From Lepidodermella squamata (Eukaryota > Gastrotricha): a stretch of 64,000 nt of DNA. The notes under the pieces are model-generated. The model ran no database searches. It saw only the letters and a list, made by a program, of their open reading frames with translations, and had not been told where the DNA came from. Shown here in pieces: positions 44,386 through 56,003 of the stretch; positions within the stretch are counted from its first letter, which is position 1, and every line of letters starts with the position of its first letter. The translations under genes were made by a program, and so were the position numbers. The DNA is taken from positions 310,001 to 374,000 of the forward strand of contig JBLDXI010000043.1 of the NCBI GenBank assembly GCA_047495785.1, in the 5' to 3' direction.

Positions 44386-45080
44386 TTATTTTGTCCTTTT
44401 TTCCAGATAATGTACAATTTGGATGTTAAGAAAAAAGGCGCAGGCACAGCACGAAAAGGCGATTGTCCGGGACAGTGCGCCACTCATAACACCGGACGGG
44501 CACATACTGAAATTATCACAAGGAGCGGAATTATCAGACACAGCAGAAGACAGAAGGCTAGTGATTAGTGGTAGGACAGCAGAGACGGAAGGTAGAGGAC
44601 GGGAGAAGAAGAAACAAGGAAATAAGCAGGAAGGGGAAGAAGAAATAGGAGAGAGACTAACATTGTGGGACAGGGAGCCGTGCGGCAGGCGAGCGTTGAG
44701 AAGGAAGACAGGTGACTTCACAGGCGGCGACGCGGAAAGCCGAATATTCTCGATGTCTTCGCGAAGCGGCAGCACAAAGCGGACGACGTTGTCGGCATAG
44801 CGGCACTGGACGGCTTGTAAGTGCGAGGACAGACTGGGCAGGCGACAGCGCTGCTCCAGCGCACTAACACGAACACGATCATCGAGACGGACATGGAAAA
44901 TGGCGCGCAGACAGTTATTCTTAAGCACGTCTAGGCGGCGGAGCTGCGTCTTCGCAGCAGACGCAAAGGAAACGAAGCCGAAGGTGGCGATGGAACGGAC
45001 GAGCGCCAAATAGGCGGTGCGGCGCCATCGGAAAGACAGCCCTGGCCAGCAATTGCTAACCTGAAGCCTTTTAGAGCCCC
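44386..45080 (-). mobile_element. LINE fragment (C-terminal end of reverse transcriptase ORF)
   Basis: The minus-strand frame contains RWRRTAYLALVRSIATFG, FASAAKTQLRRLDVLKNNCL, RAIFHVRLDDRVRV and SALEQRCRLPSLSSHLQ. This is the thumb/C-terminal region typical of Jockey/CR1-type non-LTR retrotransposons (LVRSIATYG...LRRLExLQNxxLRxI). The catalytic palm is absent, so it is a 5'-truncated dead copy. The frame runs on to 44386 through low-complexity Ser/Pro sequence. Confidence 0.75.
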
Positions 45081-45123
45081 TGGAATCGATGGTGACGGCA
45101 ACGTCTTTTATAAGTGGGGTGGT

Positions 45124-45363
45124 GTGCCTCTACAGACTCACAACTCACCTCGATCTCGCCATCTTCTACGGGAAAATCAGTATGCTTTCGTGAGCATCGC
45201 TCGTTGGCCGACGTTCCAGTTCGTCTCGCCCAGCGCGTGTATCAGCCCCGCCATATTCCGCTCTATTGCGACCTTCGGGGCTGTTGTTTTCGCCTCTGCC
45301 GCCAAGACGCAGCTTCGCCGTCTGAAAGTACTTCAGATCAACTGCCTTCGAGCTCCCATGTGA
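45124..45363 (+). mobile_element. LINE fragment, opposite orientation
   Basis: The + strand encodes SPAIFRSIATFGAVVFASAA and KTQLRRLKVLQINCLRA, a second copy of the same reverse-transcriptase end, in inverted orientation about 50 bases from the first. Dead and shorter. Confidence 0.7.
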
Positions 45364-45766
45364 TTCTCGTCAGCTGTGTCTGTTACCCTCTCTGTCTTTA
45401 CCCTCTCTGCCTATTATTATTGATTTTGATTTTGCTTTGATTGTTAGATTTATGTTGGCTGCCTTTGAATGATTGATAGAGAGGGACAATGGACAATGAA
45501 AACATTTTTATTTCGTTCGCTATCTCGCATTGAGCATCATAGGCTAATCCTGCTCCAAGCCAACTATTCGATCGAATTCGAGAAGATTTAGGACCTGAAT
45601 GATTGAGAATGGCAGCATTTCTGCTTGAACTCGAGATGTCAAGGAAGCGCGAATGAGTGATTAGCAAAAATGTCCGCGTTATGACATTGAAGTTATTTCG
45701 GTAGCATTTTTCCTTTTTCCCACGATTTATTTAAAAGCCTGAACAACGGAATGAATAAGCAACTTC

Positions 45767-46909
45767 TCATAATGTGGGGGAAATTTTAAACTTGCGATAT
45801 GATCGCAATCTTTGAAAATACCTAGTCCAGCCTGGTCTAATCATATGCATTGAAGCTCCAACAATCGTTTCTAAACACGGGAAATAGAGTCCTAATTTAT
45901 GAAACCACGCCGACGCATATCTCGGCCCAATGTCCACCCAGAATATTTCCAACAGAAATGAACACAATCCCGGAATGTGGAACGTGATGAAAACAACAAA
46001 GATAGCAAAACACTGCTTGGCGAAAAATGCTTCGCTCTCCCGCCAAGTATTGACCTTTGCAGCCTGGACCCTTCTATTTAATGCAGGGGAGCTGATCGTT
46101 CCATTATTTCCTGTCGACCTTATGTACAGCTGTGCTTTTGCCTTTCGAAGGCATTTGAAGATTTTGTGGTAGTTGATTGCTAGTAACATTCCAGGAATGT
46201 ACGCTCCGATTGCGTAGTACATGAATTGTAGAAAGTGCGAATCCAAATCGCCGACAAGTCGATATTGGAACCCGGAACAGATCCAAACTGGTTCCCCGCC
46301 ATTGACTCCTTCGATAGATATGAACTCCTTCCGCCAAATATTAAGAGGCCAAACTCCTAGTAGAAACGGAATCACGATGCAGCCGATAATAATTATGCCG
46401 ACCCATATAAGGAGTCTTTTCGTACCTGCCCTATAGTTCGGGCTGTTCGATATAATGCAGAGGCGCCTTTCGTATGAGATCATCGTTTGCATGAAAGTCC
46501 CAATAAGGCCCAGGGCGAACAAGGCCCAGTGAACCCCGGTGCAGGTCCAGTTATCGGCCTCCCAATAACCGGTTTTCAAAGTGAAAAGCAATCCGGTTGT
46601 ATAGACGGCTGAGAAGCCTATGTTTCGAATCCCATTTAGCGCGACAAGCAGTAGGAATTCCTTTTTAACCCCTCGTTTGTAGTTTTCGATGCAGCTGATC
46701 GCAGTTATGATAATCACTGCGATCAAAGTTATGAGGTACAGAAGGGTATAGGAAAGACGGCCTTCAATCGAAGTGTATTCGAGATCGTGGTACCAGCCGA
46801 TGAACTGAGGTCTGGAGTGGTTGTAACCAAGACCATGCAGGTAGACATCAATCCATCCTCCATTGATCAATCTCGCAATAGCATTAGTGATGTTTGGATC
46901 CATTGACAA
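45767..46909 (-). CDS. 7TM receptor, array member 5 (380 aa)
   Basis: Single exon. It belongs to the sub-branch with members 6 and the pseudogene at 48027 (ALNGIRNIGFSAVYTTGLL, TGVHWALFALGLIGTFMQTM). It keeps LINGGWIDVYLHGLGYNHSRP, SYERRLCIISNSPNY, ECFEAFF-type FFAKQCFAIFVVFITFHIPG and HMIRPGWTRYFQ. The third-loop linker is short (STGNNGT). AATAAA for the minus strand lies near 45727. Putative disulfide cysteines are present; ligand unknown. Confidence 0.9.
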   Translation of the reverse strand: MSMDPNITNAIARLINGGWIDVYLHGLGYNHSRPQFIGWYHDLEYTSIEGRLSYTLLYLITLIAVIIITAISCIENYKRGVKKEFLLLVALNGIRNIGFSAVYTTGLLFTLKTGYWEADNWTCTGVHWALFALGLIGTFMQTMISYERRLCIISNSPNYRAGTKRLLIWVGIIIIGCIVIPFLLGVWPLNIWRKEFISIEGVNGGEPVWICSGFQYRLVGDLDSHFLQFMYYAIGAYIPGMLLAINYHKIFKCLRKAKAQLYIRSTGNNGTISSPALNRRVQAAKVNTWRESEAFFAKQCFAIFVVFITFHIPGLCSFLLEIFWVDIGPRYASAWFHKLGLYFPCLETIVGASMHMIRPGWTRYFQRLRSYRKFKISPTL

Positions 46910-48026
46910 GTTGAGAGCTAAGATGAATATGCAGTTCGCTGTTAAAACTTTACCATCTGCCTATAAATTTTCTTAATCAATCGAACTTGGAAACAAAACA
47001 TAAAATTCGCTTAGCGCTGTGTTTGTTTCGGAAATGGGTGTGTAAAAGCGCGTGGAAACTTAAATACCTTGCTATGCTACGAAGAAGTAGGCGCCGGAAC
47101 AGCGCCGTCGCGTTTGTTATCCGAGATATGTTGTCTTTGTGATTTATTGTAGCAAATGAACCGCTGCAAACCACTTGGGCTTAATGTTTGGTGCGTGGTG
47201 CGTTAGTTTCATTTTTACAATGTCCATGCCATCGATGCATGCGTTTTCAGCTGGTTAAACGGAGAACAATTTTTTTGACATTTTTTTCGGCAAAAGTAAA
47301 AAGTAAAAATAAGCTAATCTGTTGCTCAAAAGTGGTACCCAATCCCAGATCCCAGCCAAATTTCATTCATGTTTGCACGATGTCCTACGAGCCGTGATCA
47401 TAGGACACTACGGTGTCATACAAGGCAAAAAGTTTGGGAACCTCTATATTACTAAAAAAATGAAGTTACACGTAAAATGTGACCTCTTCCCATGATCGAT
47501 AATTCGTTTTTTTCAGTTAAGGAATTTACAGAAAGGTTAAAAATGGGTTCCCACGGCGCTACTGTTGCCAATCCAATGATTCAGATTGGCTCTTTGACTA
47601 ATTAGTCTTTCTTCAAGTTTGTGGTGTGTGGGTGTGCTAAATGAAACGGTCCATATCCAGCTTCTCGATTTTCGGTAAGTTTAAGGAGTCTCATAATGTC
47701 TGTACAAATCGTCACCTTAGATAGAGAAATTAGAAGCGATAGTAGGAATCATTATATGATCGCATTGATAAGCCATTGATAATATCGTATTTATTCATAC
47801 TCGGTTAGTCAACTGAGGGTGCAAGCCAGAGCATGCATGCTCGACTAGAGATTGGAGTTGGTGACTCTTTACGCAGAGTAGCAAAACAGTTTTATAAGCC
47901 ACGTTCTCGGAAATGTCCCCGAAAGGCCTCCAAGATGCTTCTTGGATAGCATGGGATTAAGTACAGATTAATCCAAGTTTTATTTTAAAAGCATCAATAG
48001 TATCGGAAGGAAAACGAACATTTCTC
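46910..48026. other. Intergenic stretch
   Basis: No gene recognised. Upstream of member 5 is its promoter, with no clear TATA. The rest is AT-rich unique sequence. Confidence 0.35.
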
Positions 48027-49125
48027 TCACACTATGGGGGAAATTTTATCTTTTGCATATGACCGAAGCCGTTTGAAAGGTTTTGTCCAACCTGGTCTAA
48101 TCATATGCATCGTAGCGCTAACAATCATTTCTAAACACGGAAAATACAGGCCTAGTTTATGAAGCCATGCCGAGACGCATATCTCGGCCCAATATCCAAC
48201 CAGAATATTTCCAACAGAAATGAACACAATCCCGGAATGTGGAACGTGATGAAAACAACAAAGATGGCGAAAAACGCTTCCCGATCTCGCCATGCTTTGA
48301 CTTTGATTGTCTGGATTCTATTAATGGTGTTAGCCGTGCTGCTCGTTCCGTTATTACCAAACCATTTGGTAATCAACTGGTCCTTTGCTTTTCGAATGCA
48401 TTTGAAGATTTTGTGGTAATTGATTGCTAGTGACATTTCAGGAATGTAGGCACCTAAGGCGTAGTACATGAACTGGAGAAAATGCGAGTCTAAATCTCCG
48501 ATGAGTCGATATTGGTACGCAGTGCAAATCCAAACTGGTTTCCCGTCATTGACTCCCTCAATAGCTATCAGCTCCTTTCGCCAAAGATTAACTGGCTGAA
48601 CTCCAAGGAAAAAGGGAATCGCGATACACGCGAAAATTATAATTCCAACCCACAAGAGAAGTCGCTTTGTGCCTGCTCTAGAATTTGGGCTATTTGACGT
48701 AATGCAGAGGCGCCTTTCGTATGAAATCATCGTCTGCATAAAGGTCGCAATAAGGCCCAGGGCGAACAAGGCCCAGTGAACTCCGGTACTTGTCCAATTA
48801 TCAGCCTCCCAATAGCCAGAGTTGAGGGTAAAAAGCAACCCGGCTGTATAGACGGCTGAGAAACCGATATTTCGAATCCCATTCAGCGCCACGAGAATTA
48901 GAAAGTCCCTTTTGACACCTCTTTTGTATAGTTTTCCATGCAGCTGATCGCAGTTATGATAATCACTGCGATCAAAGTTATGAGGTACAGAAGGGTATAA
49001 GAAAGACGGCCCTCCATCGTGTATATTCGAGATCGTGGTACCAGCCGATGAACTGAGGTCTGGAGTGGTTGTAAATGTTGATCTCCATTGATCAATTTCG
49101 CTGAAGTTGTATTTTGTGATGTCAT
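48027..49125 (-). pseudogene. 7TM receptor pseudogene (relative of member 5)
   Basis: The whole receptor is present but broken. The N-terminal frame (49125-48898) lost part of the LPGLGY region by a deletion and shifts within the FIGWYHDL block. A second frameshift near 48898 separates TM1 from TM2 (FLMALNGIRNIGFSAVYTAG). The frame 48892-48152 then covers TM2 to TM6, with a three-codon deletion before FAIFVVFITFHIPG. Another frameshift near 48175 throws off TM7, which continues in a third frame (WLHKLGLYFPCLEMIVSATM, RPGWTKPFKRL) to 48027. At least three disabling changes. High similarity to member 5 indicates recent death. Confidence 0.9.
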
Positions 49126-50236
49126 TGTTTACTGAAAGGGTAGAATTTGTGAAAAAATAGGATGCTTATAAACGCATTCCCATCAGACATTAAAACTGAG
49201 AGATTGGACAATAAAAGAGAGATTTTTTCCGTATTTTTGACGGAAATGGCGTAAGATTTGTGAAACTGAAGTGGCTGAACTATGAGATAGTGAAGGGGCG
49301 TCGGAACAGCGCGATCACGATCTAATTCCGAGATCATGTCTTCAGAGGTAGGTTTTTTCGGGTAAAATGAATCAGTACATTTTGCGGCGCAGCAAGTACA
49401 CTGAGATTTTGTGGGTGCTTGTTTGCGTTCCTTGTTTTCCTTGGTCGGTTTGTAAATCGGTCATTTGTCCGATAATGTAATCAAAATTGATCTATTTGTT
49501 ATGGGAGGGTCGAACTGTAAGCATTATATTTTGCTGGAATTAAAGGCGATTACTTGTAGTATTCGGATATTCATTTACCGCAAAGTCACAAGTGAGCGCC
49601 GCGCTTGGGTAAAATGTACCACCCGGTAATTAACGAGCTCAATCATGATAGCTAGACTACCCTCCAAGTGATGCTAGATTTTCTTTGAACCCCCGCACTA
49701 ATCATAATAATGTTCTACCTAGATATTTCAAATGGTTTATCGGCTTGAAGATTTTCGCTATAGAATGAATCCTTAGTGCTAGACTTTCTGAGGCAGGGTC
49801 CATCCCTGGCAGCTCAAGGATTCAAGATCGCACCCTGAATGAATTAGTATAGCTTTGTTGTAGTACGGGGTTGCAAGTTTTAAAAATCCTACGACAAATG
49901 TCACGCTTCAATTTCCGCTCCTTATTCAAGTGCTACTTCGACTTTCGCAATCTTCCATAATCAATCGAATCAAAGGAGATATTAGGGTATACTTCATGTT
50001 CACTTCGAGATGAACGTTATCAAATGGAGCTGAGGTTGCCACGCCGATGAAATATCAAATCTATTTTTTAAACGATATTCGAGAAGTCATATAACTACAG
50101 ATGTACGTTGAAGAGTATGAGCTCCTTTAATTGTAAATTGTAAATAGAGACAGCCAAAACTGTAAGATGTGACAATGAGACTTGACCAGGTGTACGAACG
50201 TCTTGTATTCGACTTTCGATTCGGAGGCAGATTATG
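49126..50236. other. Intergenic stretch
   Basis: About 1.1 kb of AT-rich unique sequence; nothing recognised on either strand. Confidence 0.4.
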
Positions 50237-51400
50237 TTAAAACATGGGTGAAATTTTAAACTTGTGCCCAAAGTGAAAGCGAGGCTTCTTTAAAGATTTC
50301 ATCCAGCCAGGCCTAACCATATGAATCAAGGCGCTTACAATCATCTCCAGACACGGAAAATACATGCCGAATTTATGAAGCCAAGCTGAAGCGAATCGAG
50401 GCCCAATTTCAACCCAGAATACTTCGAACAGAAACGCGAAAAACCCTGGAATGTGAAAAGTGATGAACACCACGAAAATAGCGAAACATTGCTTCGCGAA
50501 GAAGGCTTCTCGATCTCGCCAAGCATTGAGCTTGGAAGCTTGAAATCTGCTCATGGTCGAATTGCTACTTGTCCCGTTATTGCCACCTGACTTTATAATT
50601 AACTGCTCCTTTGCCTTACGAATACATTTAAAAATTTTGAAGTAATTGATCGCTAGCAGCATTCCAGGGATGTAGACTCCAAGAGCATAGTAGAGGAAGA
50701 GCAGAAAGTTCGAGTCCAAGTGTCCAATTAATTTATAATGGAACCCAGTGCAAATCCAGACTGGATTCCCACCATTCACACCTTCAATAGTTATCAACTC
50801 CTTCCGCCAAATTTGAACAGGCCAAACAGCCATGAAGAACGGAATAACGATGCAGCCGCACAGAAGAATTCCAACCCACATTATGAGTCTTTTCGTGTCA
50901 GTTCGATAGTTGGGGCTGTTGGAAAGAATGCAAAGGCGTCGTTCGTATGATATCATCATTTGCATGCAGGTTCCAATCAAGCCCAGAATGAATAGACCCC
51001 AGTGAACTCCAGTACAGGTCCAGTTGTCTGCCTCCCAATAGCCAGTTTTCAAAGTGAAAAGCAATCCAGCGGTGTAGTCTGAAGCGAAACCGATATTTCG
51101 TACTCCGTTCAAAGCGACCAGCAGTAGGAAGTCCTTTTTAACACCTCTTTTGCAGTTTTCGATACAGCTCACCACTGTTATTATTACAACTGCGATTAGA
51201 GTTATGAGGTACATGAGAGTGTAGGAAAGACGGCCTTCAAATGATGTATAACCAAGATCGTGGTACCAGCCGATGAATTGAGGCCTCGAGATGTCATAGC
51301 CGAGACCAGGCAGGTAAACATCCACCCAGCCTCCATTTATCAGCTTAGCCATCGCCCCACTCTCGATGATAGAACTAGTGTTGTTCGAGGCCATTCTCAA
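50237..51400 (-). CDS. 7TM receptor, array member 6 (387 aa)
   Basis: Single exon; of the two in-frame Met codons at the start (MRM) either could be used. Landmarks: LINGGWVDVYLPGLGYDISRP, ALNGVRNIGFASDYTAGLL, WTCTGVHWGLFILGLIGTCM, SYERRLCILSNSPNY, FFAKQCFAIFVVFITFHIPGF and HMVRPGWMKSLKKPR. Intermediate between the member 1/2 and member 5 branches. Putative disulfide cysteines kept. It is the last intact gene of the array. Ligand unknown. Confidence 0.9.
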   Translation of the reverse strand: MRMASNNTSSIIESGAMAKLINGGWVDVYLPGLGYDISRPQFIGWYHDLGYTSFEGRLSYTLMYLITLIAVVIITVVSCIENCKRGVKKDFLLLVALNGVRNIGFASDYTAGLLFTLKTGYWEADNWTCTGVHWGLFILGLIGTCMQMMISYERRLCILSNSPNYRTDTKRLIMWVGILLCGCIVIPFFMAVWPVQIWRKELITIEGVNGGNPVWICTGFHYKLIGHLDSNFLLFLYYALGVYIPGMLLAINYFKIFKCIRKAKEQLIIKSGGNNGTSSNSTMSRFQASKLNAWRDREAFFAKQCFAIFVVFITFHIPGFFAFLFEVFWVEIGPRFASAWLHKFGMYFPCLEMIVSALIHMVRPGWMKSLKKPRFHFGHKFKISPMF

Positions 51401-52210
51401 GTTTACTGATAAGCTTAGTGTTGCGCAGTTGCGTTAAAAAGCATGTCCACCTCGATCTCGAACTCAGAAAACACGACAGGAAAAACGCGCCTTTCTGTGA
51501 TTTCCTGGAAATGTCTTTCCGGAGTTGAAAAACGCGTAGATCTGGAATGAATATGCCGTGCTAGGTTCCTTGTTTGGCATATTTTACAACACGTGCACGT
51601 CTGCTGCCATTAGGAGATAATGGCGTTGTTGGGTGGTTAATGATTTCACAAATCTGAACTGATTACTTTTCAGTGAAGGGCATCAATGGAAGTCTGAGAA
51701 AGGCAGCATGCCTTTCGTTGCATTAACAGTAAAAGGCATTTATCGATGGGTTTTTGCCATCGTTAGGCTCAACTTAAGGACGTTGCGCGAAGAATAGTCG
51801 CTACGAGGTACCTTTCTATCGAGCTTGAGAGATCCTAGAGAGCAAACCAGAAACATGGGTGGCTTTTAGACCGATAAATGACAAATTGGAGGCGGAGAAA
51901 ATTATTGCGAGTCCCCTCCTTATGGATACTTCAGTCTACTTCCAATCAGCCAGATTTTTTTTAAGGTCATCTTTTAATGATTTCACAGGTCAAGGAAATT
52001 TCTGTGCCCATTGGAATTATTCATACTTCATACGTTCCTATAGAACCGCACAACGTCAGCTTTCATCTGCGGCTCTGAGACTGTAAACAAAAGAAGAGTC
52101 GCGCTGCCTATTGCCAACTGCAGCCAAGGATTCAATTCTCGAGTGCGAAAGCTGCTGGTAATTCCCACCAAGCAGTTTCTCCGAGGCCGCAACTCTCTTC
52201 CTCCTCGTGA
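51401..52210. other. Intergenic stretch
   Basis: Unique sequence, including the promoter of member 6. No gene or repeat recognised before the retroelement tail at 52211. Confidence 0.35.
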
Positions 52211-52356
52211 AGGAGATGGCCACTCGTGCGAAAGCCTGGGAACTATGGATTGGATTGATCAGCAACAATCGGCTCATGTATACACAGATGACTCTTAGGC
52301 CTCATAATGCGATCCAAATGTCGACTTGCGCAAACAAGTATGAGCATGAGTAAATG
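52211..52356 (+). repeat. 3' tail of a non-LTR retroelement, copy B
   Basis: Counterpart of 14851-15024 in the same orientation, ending in a degenerate AGTATGAGCATGAGTA run. Confidence 0.5.
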
Positions 52357-52640
52357 CACAATTTACTATGAAAATTGACGAAATATCTCAGTTTTGGCAA
52401 TACTTCTATGAACATGCGGCCACCATGCACCAGAAACAATTCTGCAGTACTCTCAGTCCAATTCATGTACACGACGACAAAACAGCTCGTCTCATCTCAC
52501 GTTGGCTGCTCATAATGAGACATTGGGGCGCTGAAATGTACTACGAATCCTGTACTTCGTAAAGTTCATAAACAAAACGAGCCCTCTAATCATCGGGAAT
52601 CTGGAATGATTTGAATAAACTGTCAAAATGCTGGACAATT

Positions 52641-52977
52641 TTACCTAGAATGTATCGTTACTGCGCAGCCAACATCCAGAAACCAACATTTTATGCAACC
52701 AAGCTGACGCATGGCGAGGCCCCACCTCAATCCAGAACAGTTCGAACAGAAACGAGCAAAATGCTGGTATATGGAACGTGATGAAAACAAGGAAGATCGC
52801 GAAACATTGCTTGGCGAAAGAAACTTCGCTATCACGCCAAGCATTGACTTTTGCAGCTTGGCGCCTTCTATTTAGTGCTATTACGTCAACCATGGACCAT
52901 CTCTTCAGGGGCAGAGGTGGGTATTTCCGATGTATTGGCACAGCGAGCTGTGTAATGAGCTTTTTGAGGTTGTCCAT
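52641..52977 (-). pseudogene. 7TM receptor pseudogene fragment (third loop to TM7)
   Basis: Contains RRRQAAKVNAWRDSEVSFAK, QCFAIFLVFITFHIPAFCSF and FWIEVGPRHASAWLHKM, aligning to the TM6-TM7 region of member 5, then drops out of frame. TM1-TM5 are absent. It is a truncated relic marking the upstream end of the array. Confidence 0.85.
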
Positions 52978-53714
52978 GATTCGCTTTGTGAATCGGTCGT
53001 TCAGCCATCCAGGAAATCAAGCGTTAACGATGTTGTGTGCGATTGCACCAGATGTTTTGTTCAGCTCCAACCTATCAGAAAACGCTAGCTCGTATATCCA
53101 TCATCTTTCAGCTGGAATGAATGGCTTCGATGATCGGTTATCAGGTGATTCTATTTTCAAAGGTTCGTTTGGAATTTGTAAATGTGTTTCAGCTGGAAAT
53201 AACCGTCTAATTCAAACTTCTCAGCTCGAATTTCTTCAGGAAAGATGGCCCGGAACTTCGATTAAAAACTTGGTTTTACAGGTCAAGTGAACCTGTATGA
53301 TAGTCATTACATAGACTCCCATTCAGCTTTACCTTAGTCTGTGAGACTTATCTGCTGAAAATCCCGATATGCCTGGCGAAAATCTATAGCCAAATCCATA
53401 ACTTTCATAGGTATTGGATATCTCTCCAGACATCGCCAAGAGCCAGGATATTGGACTCGAACCTTAATAACTATTCACTTTCTCTATCTAATTATCAGCC
53501 TCTTGAGTGCCCCGAAATCCCTTCGCATTGATGGCGGTTTCAGGTTCTTCTTCTTCTTTTGTAGAAACAAAACGTGCTGTCTAATCATTTCGATCGCAAT
53601 TTCAATACATCAAAATACTCGAATTTTTTGCTAGAATGTATAATATAACATCGTAGTAAGATGCAAGCTTTGGAAATCAGCAATTTCAAGTCTCCTGTAA
53701 CCGCAGTCGATCGA
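52978..53714. other. Intergenic stretch
   Basis: No gene seen. Open frames here are not supported by codon or splice evidence. Confidence 0.35.
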
Positions 53715-55564
53715 TCAATAATCATCATCCTCGTCATCATCGTCGTAAGCTATGATAAGTTTCACGTAAGGCCGCTCCTTATCCAACGGCGTTGCACAGA
53801 ATGGGCAAATGGCGCGGCAAGGCTCTCGAGGCGGTTTGATTTTACTCCAAACTCTACAAAGCGAGATATCCTCGAATAAACAAAATCAATATTGGACTTA
53901 TTAGGTGACTTACAAAGCGGTTTTCTCAGGAACCATGTGGCCACAAGGGTTAAAGCAATGAGTTGCAGGGAGTCTGTCCAGAAAGAATCTTGGTTCGAGG
54001 GAGAACTGTAGCTTGGTCAGCTTGCCCAGCTTCGCGCAATCCTTTACGAGGCACTTCTCTTGGGGAAGCATGGTTCCGTCTTCGCCCCGCCTTCGAGTGA
54101 CAACATGGCCGCATCCCATATAACCTGAACAAGTAAGAACCATTAGAATCAATGTCAGACAAGGCTCCTCTATTATCAAGTGGTTCCGACCACAGGATTC
54201 AACCAAAAACTTGAAAATTAGCAACTTTCAGTAGAAAGCCTGAGAAGAAATACAGTAAACTATCGGGAAGGCTACTAAAATGGCTGGCCCAGAGTGATAA
54301 TAGTCCCTTTTCACTTACAGTGAGGATGTTGGTCAAGTTCGTCCTCGGTCAGCGCATCCGGAGCTGCATCAAAGCTGCGATTAGGGAGACCCAACGAAAT
54401 AGCGTCGAATGATACACAGGAAATAATCCTGCGTTGTTTCCTGCTTGTTCCAGGCGGTTTGTCTGACAATGCATTCCTTAGCCACGCTGTACTCTGTTAA
54501 ACATATTTGAATAACATCAATAGCATCACTGGGCATCTTACAAGTTGAGGCGCGTTCAAAGTGGTATGCGATCGCCAAAGTAGCATCAGGCCACATAAAT
54601 CTATTATCGTCCCGTCTGGTATGTAGTTCGTATCCTCAGTAGGCTTAGCGGTTGGGCTAGGTGGTTGGCGGATACTACCGATTTTAAACATGCGACCGCC
54701 GACTGAAACTTCCATCCACTCAGGGTTCCAGGCCCGAATTTGGTCGAGAGTGGCCTCCAATATCTTGAAATCTTGCGGCGGTCGCAGGACAAGAATTCCA
54801 TTCGTAGTAAACCCATCATACTGCCCATCGCCCAGGTCCAGGGTGCTGGCGTGTTGGCTTAGAAATATCTGGTCCGCATCGTCAAATGCAGCGGCGAAAA
54901 TGCGGGGATTATGGGCGTCGTGATCATCGCCTGGTCGCTGCATTGGTTTGCGGTTCACCATAATCCTGGCTGCGAAGCGAGACACGGTTGAGCCACCAAC
55001 GGGTATCGGAGGCGGCATGTCGACGCAAAAATTAATCTAGTAGAATTCATGCAAAATTTGGTTTCAACAAAATATATTTAGATTTTAGAAAGTTTGAATA
55101 ACAGCATTGCCATGAAGTTTCATTCGAATGAAAGTGATGGCAATTTTCAATATTTTTCTTCGTAAGCTTACTTTTGGACTTTCAGCTCGGCCAACTTGGA
55201 ACATATCCTTGTCCAAAACGGCTGTGCACGTCACCTTAATTTTCTTGTCACCGTGCTCCATGTGAATCTCAGCGTCACGCGACTCAGGGTTCCGTGGAGA
55301 CATTGAGTTGAGTTGAACATTTGCCATTGAAGCAGCTACGTCGGCATTTTTCGACTGAACGTCGATTCTCGAGGCAATGACAGCAGTTGGGTACTCAGCT
55401 CGGTACAGCTCCATCAGGTTCTTATGAGCCGGCTGCGCCCCTGACCACATGCAGCCATTTGTCCTGAAAGTTTTTGAAGAGTTACAAACTGAAATGAAAT
55501 GGCAAAGAAAAACCTACCCTATCACGACTAGCTCGCCGTATTTTAGACCGATGTCAGTTTCCAT
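53715..55564 (-). CDS. Pellino E3 ubiquitin ligase
   Basis: Six exons (55564-55518, 55463-55172, 55036-54542, 54493-54319, 54124-53914, 53853-53715) give 452 residues; every junction keeps frame. The start METDIGLKYGELVVIG matches the conserved Pellino opening. The FHA-like substrate-binding part follows (MFQVGRAESPK, GGSTVSRFAARI, RIFAAAFDDADQIFLSQ, DGFTTNGILVLRP, WMEVSVGG, GTIIDLCGLMLLWR). The RING-like zinc region follows (YMGCGHVV, CFNPCGHMV, VWSKI, CPFCATPL). Known: Pellinos bind phosphorylated IRAK/Pelle kinases and attach ubiquitin chains downstream of Toll/IL-1 receptors. Unusual points: about 30 extra residues over vertebrate Pellinos, a diverged linker (exon 4), and an acidic C-terminus of Asp/Glu runs after KLIIAY where vertebrate proteins stop. 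Confidence 0.95.
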
Positions 55565-55823
55565 GGCACTGAATTAGAAATGCTTCCAAAAGCTAAAAGA
55601 GGCAATACTATCGAGGCGTTTCTCTACCACTGCGTTATCTTATCGCCTGTTGGATTTAAGAATGAGTAACGCTGCTTTTTGAAAGCCTTTTGATAAGCCT
55701 GTATGATACGATTACAAACGCTGATAACAACTTCTTGTTCCAGAGTGAATCCTACCGTGAAAAATAACAATTTAGGAGGAACGTAGAACTGCATATCTAA
55801 TATGAATCACCATTGGCTGTCAT

Positions 55824-56003
55824 GTCGTTAGCGTTGTTGAATAACTCGAAGTCAGGCTAGTTAATACCTTCGTATCAACGTGACGAGTGACACGTAAAAT
55901 GCGGCGTTCGCATGGAGAGGCAAAAAACAATTACTTTTAACTTGCCAACTTTCCTATTAGACTGCCAAAACCAGCCAAATTATCCGAGCTCTTCAACGAA
56001 GCC
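55824..56003. repeat. Palindromic MITE-like repeat, degenerate copy
   Basis: Begins GTCGTTAGCGTTGTTGAATA and ends with the inverse of the CTCGGATAATTTGGCTGG arm. Same family as 35292-35485, with arms about 80% alike by eye. Confidence 0.55.

Noticed and set aside
44423-44800. Plus-strand Lys/Glu-rich frame
   Set aside because: Complement of the LINE fragment.
52778-53290. 170-codon plus-strand frame
   Set aside because: Its first half is antisense to the receptor relic and the rest has no recognisable protein.
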